Translations under genes and position numbers: made by a program | Source of the DNA: Candidatus Hermodarchaeota archaeon | Lineage (GTDB): Archaea > Asgardarchaeota > Hermodarchaeia > Hermodarchaeales > Hermodarchaeaceae | Reading direction: 5' to 3' | DNA length: 24,105 nucleotides | NCBI GenBank assembly: GCA_016839995.1 | Contig: JAEOTD010000081.1 | Location: forward strand, 1 to 24,105 | Shown here: positions 23,739-24,105 of the stretch, one piece after another | How the letters are laid out: the number at the start of each line of letters is the position of its first letter | Numbering within the stretch: position 1 is the first letter of the stretch | The notes under the pieces: generated by a model | What the model was told of the DNA's origin: nothing | Seen by the model: the letters and a program-made list of their open reading frames with translations, nothing else | The model's database searches: none

Positions 23739-24034
23739 CCGCCATTTTCCATATGGGTTTTTACTTCTTCCACAACAGTACGTCCAGCAACTACTTGATC
23801 GATTGAGTGAACGGAAGCCCCACAGGCTTCGAGGGCAGCTTTCACCTCTTCAAATTCGAGGTTGTCGCCTTCAACAGTTACTTTTATTGACTCCGTATGT
23901 GAGTCGACTTCGACTAAGGCGACGTTGACACCAACGACGCCATCAATTTTACCAACCAACGTTGCTATATCAACAAGGTTCGGCACGTGTGGTTTGAGAA
24001 CATCGAGAACGAGTCGTTTGATACCCGAAGGCAT
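23735..24034 (-). CDS. DUF211 protein
   Basis: A 99-residue archaeal DUF211 protein with a ferredoxin-like alpha/beta fold. Characteristic are the start GIKRLVLDVLKPHVPNLVDIA, the GVVGVNVALVEVDSHTESIKVTVEGDNLEFEEVKAALEACG stretch and the closing HSIDQVVAG. The family is small and widespread in archaea, often of unknown function. Its structures have been reported as oligomers. The ATG at 24034 gives the usual length of about 90-100. A GGGAG further upstream (about 24049-24053) is rather distant. It converges with the helical protein gene, whose stop overlaps its own by four bases. Confidence 0.92.
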   Translation of the reverse strand: MPSGIKRLVLDVLKPHVPNLVDIATLVGKIDGVVGVNVALVEVDSHTESIKVTVEGDNLEFEEVKAALEACGASVHSIDQVVAGRTVVEEVKTHMENGG

Positions 24035-24105
24035 CTTAGGAATACACTCCCAGCAATTTTCATAATGTATTGCTTAGAGGATTTAGGTTTGTGTAGGTTC
24101 TTGAA
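24035..24105. other. Right-edge intergenic sequence
   Basis: Seventy-one bases upstream of the DUF211 gene. Read leftward it contains an AT-rich stretch near 24061-24072 (ATACATTATG) that could be the TATA of that gene. No coding frame was supported. Confidence 0.3.

Noticed and set aside
1..24105. CRISPR arrays, insertion sequences, integrase or phage genes
   Set aside because: No regularly spaced repeats, transposase or recombinase motifs were seen. Gene content is housekeeping throughout.

Overview
This window is archaeal chromosomal DNA with compact, ordinary housekeeping content and several eukaryote-like proteins. Archaeal markers are a RIO2 kinase beside a DUF460 protein, an Sm-like protein, a class I CCA-adding enzyme, NucS, a DUF211 protein, KaiC/RAD55-type ATPase, Lrp and TrmB regulators, and a preflagellin/prepilin peptidase. 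A Ras/Rab-like small GTPase and an EMC6-like membrane protein point toward an Asgard archaeon (for example the Heimdall/Gerd/Thor/Loki groups). That lineage call is inference and moderately confident only. Many starts are GTG or TTG with a good Shine-Dalgarno (SD) sequence, and intergenic gaps are very short.

Layout. 1-2.3 kb: isoleucyl-tRNA synthetase, cut by the left edge, divergent from the small GTPase. 2.9-4.6 kb: NucS, a SAM methyltransferase and LSm. 4.7-7.6 kb (minus): RIO2 and DUF460 as an overlapping pair. 7.9-9.2 kb: an ArsR-type regulator, a two-helix membrane protein and a prepilin peptidase, with two conspicuous inverted repeats at the promoters. 9.2-10.5 kb (minus): Lrp regulator overlapping a KaiC-like ATPase. 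10.6-12.9 kb: the EMC6-like protein head to head with NFACT/RqcH, only 12 bp between start codons. 13.0-14.5 kb: four-CBS protein and AMMECR1. 14.5-16.9 kb: second Lrp regulator, CCA-adding enzyme and an unrecognised protein. 17.0-19.4 kb: iorA-iorB (indolepyruvate:ferredoxin oxidoreductase). 19.4-21.2 kb: MEMO divergent from a TrmB-like regulator across a symmetrical promoter region. 21.2-24.1 kb: uncharacterised small proteins (HTH-like, zinc ribbon plus winged helices, winged helix, helical cyclin-like) and DUF211, interrupted by a GC-rich noncoding island that folds on paper into several helices.

Functional threads. Translation, RNA and quality control dominate: IleRS, CCA-adding enzyme, RIO2, LSm, NFACT. 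Membrane-protein biogenesis may be represented by the EMC6-like protein. Amino-acid fermentation is represented by IorAB. AMMECR1 and MEMO, partners of a widespread but unexplained conserved system, both occur here about 5 kb apart. No mobile element, CRISPR array, rRNA or tRNA was seen.

The least explained signals are the GC-rich putative structured RNA at about 22,865-23,015, the promoter dyads at 8.24, 7.80 and 20.36-20.41 kb, the interleaved Shine-Dalgarno sequences between the EMC6-like gene and NFACT, and the cluster of unknown small proteins at the right end.
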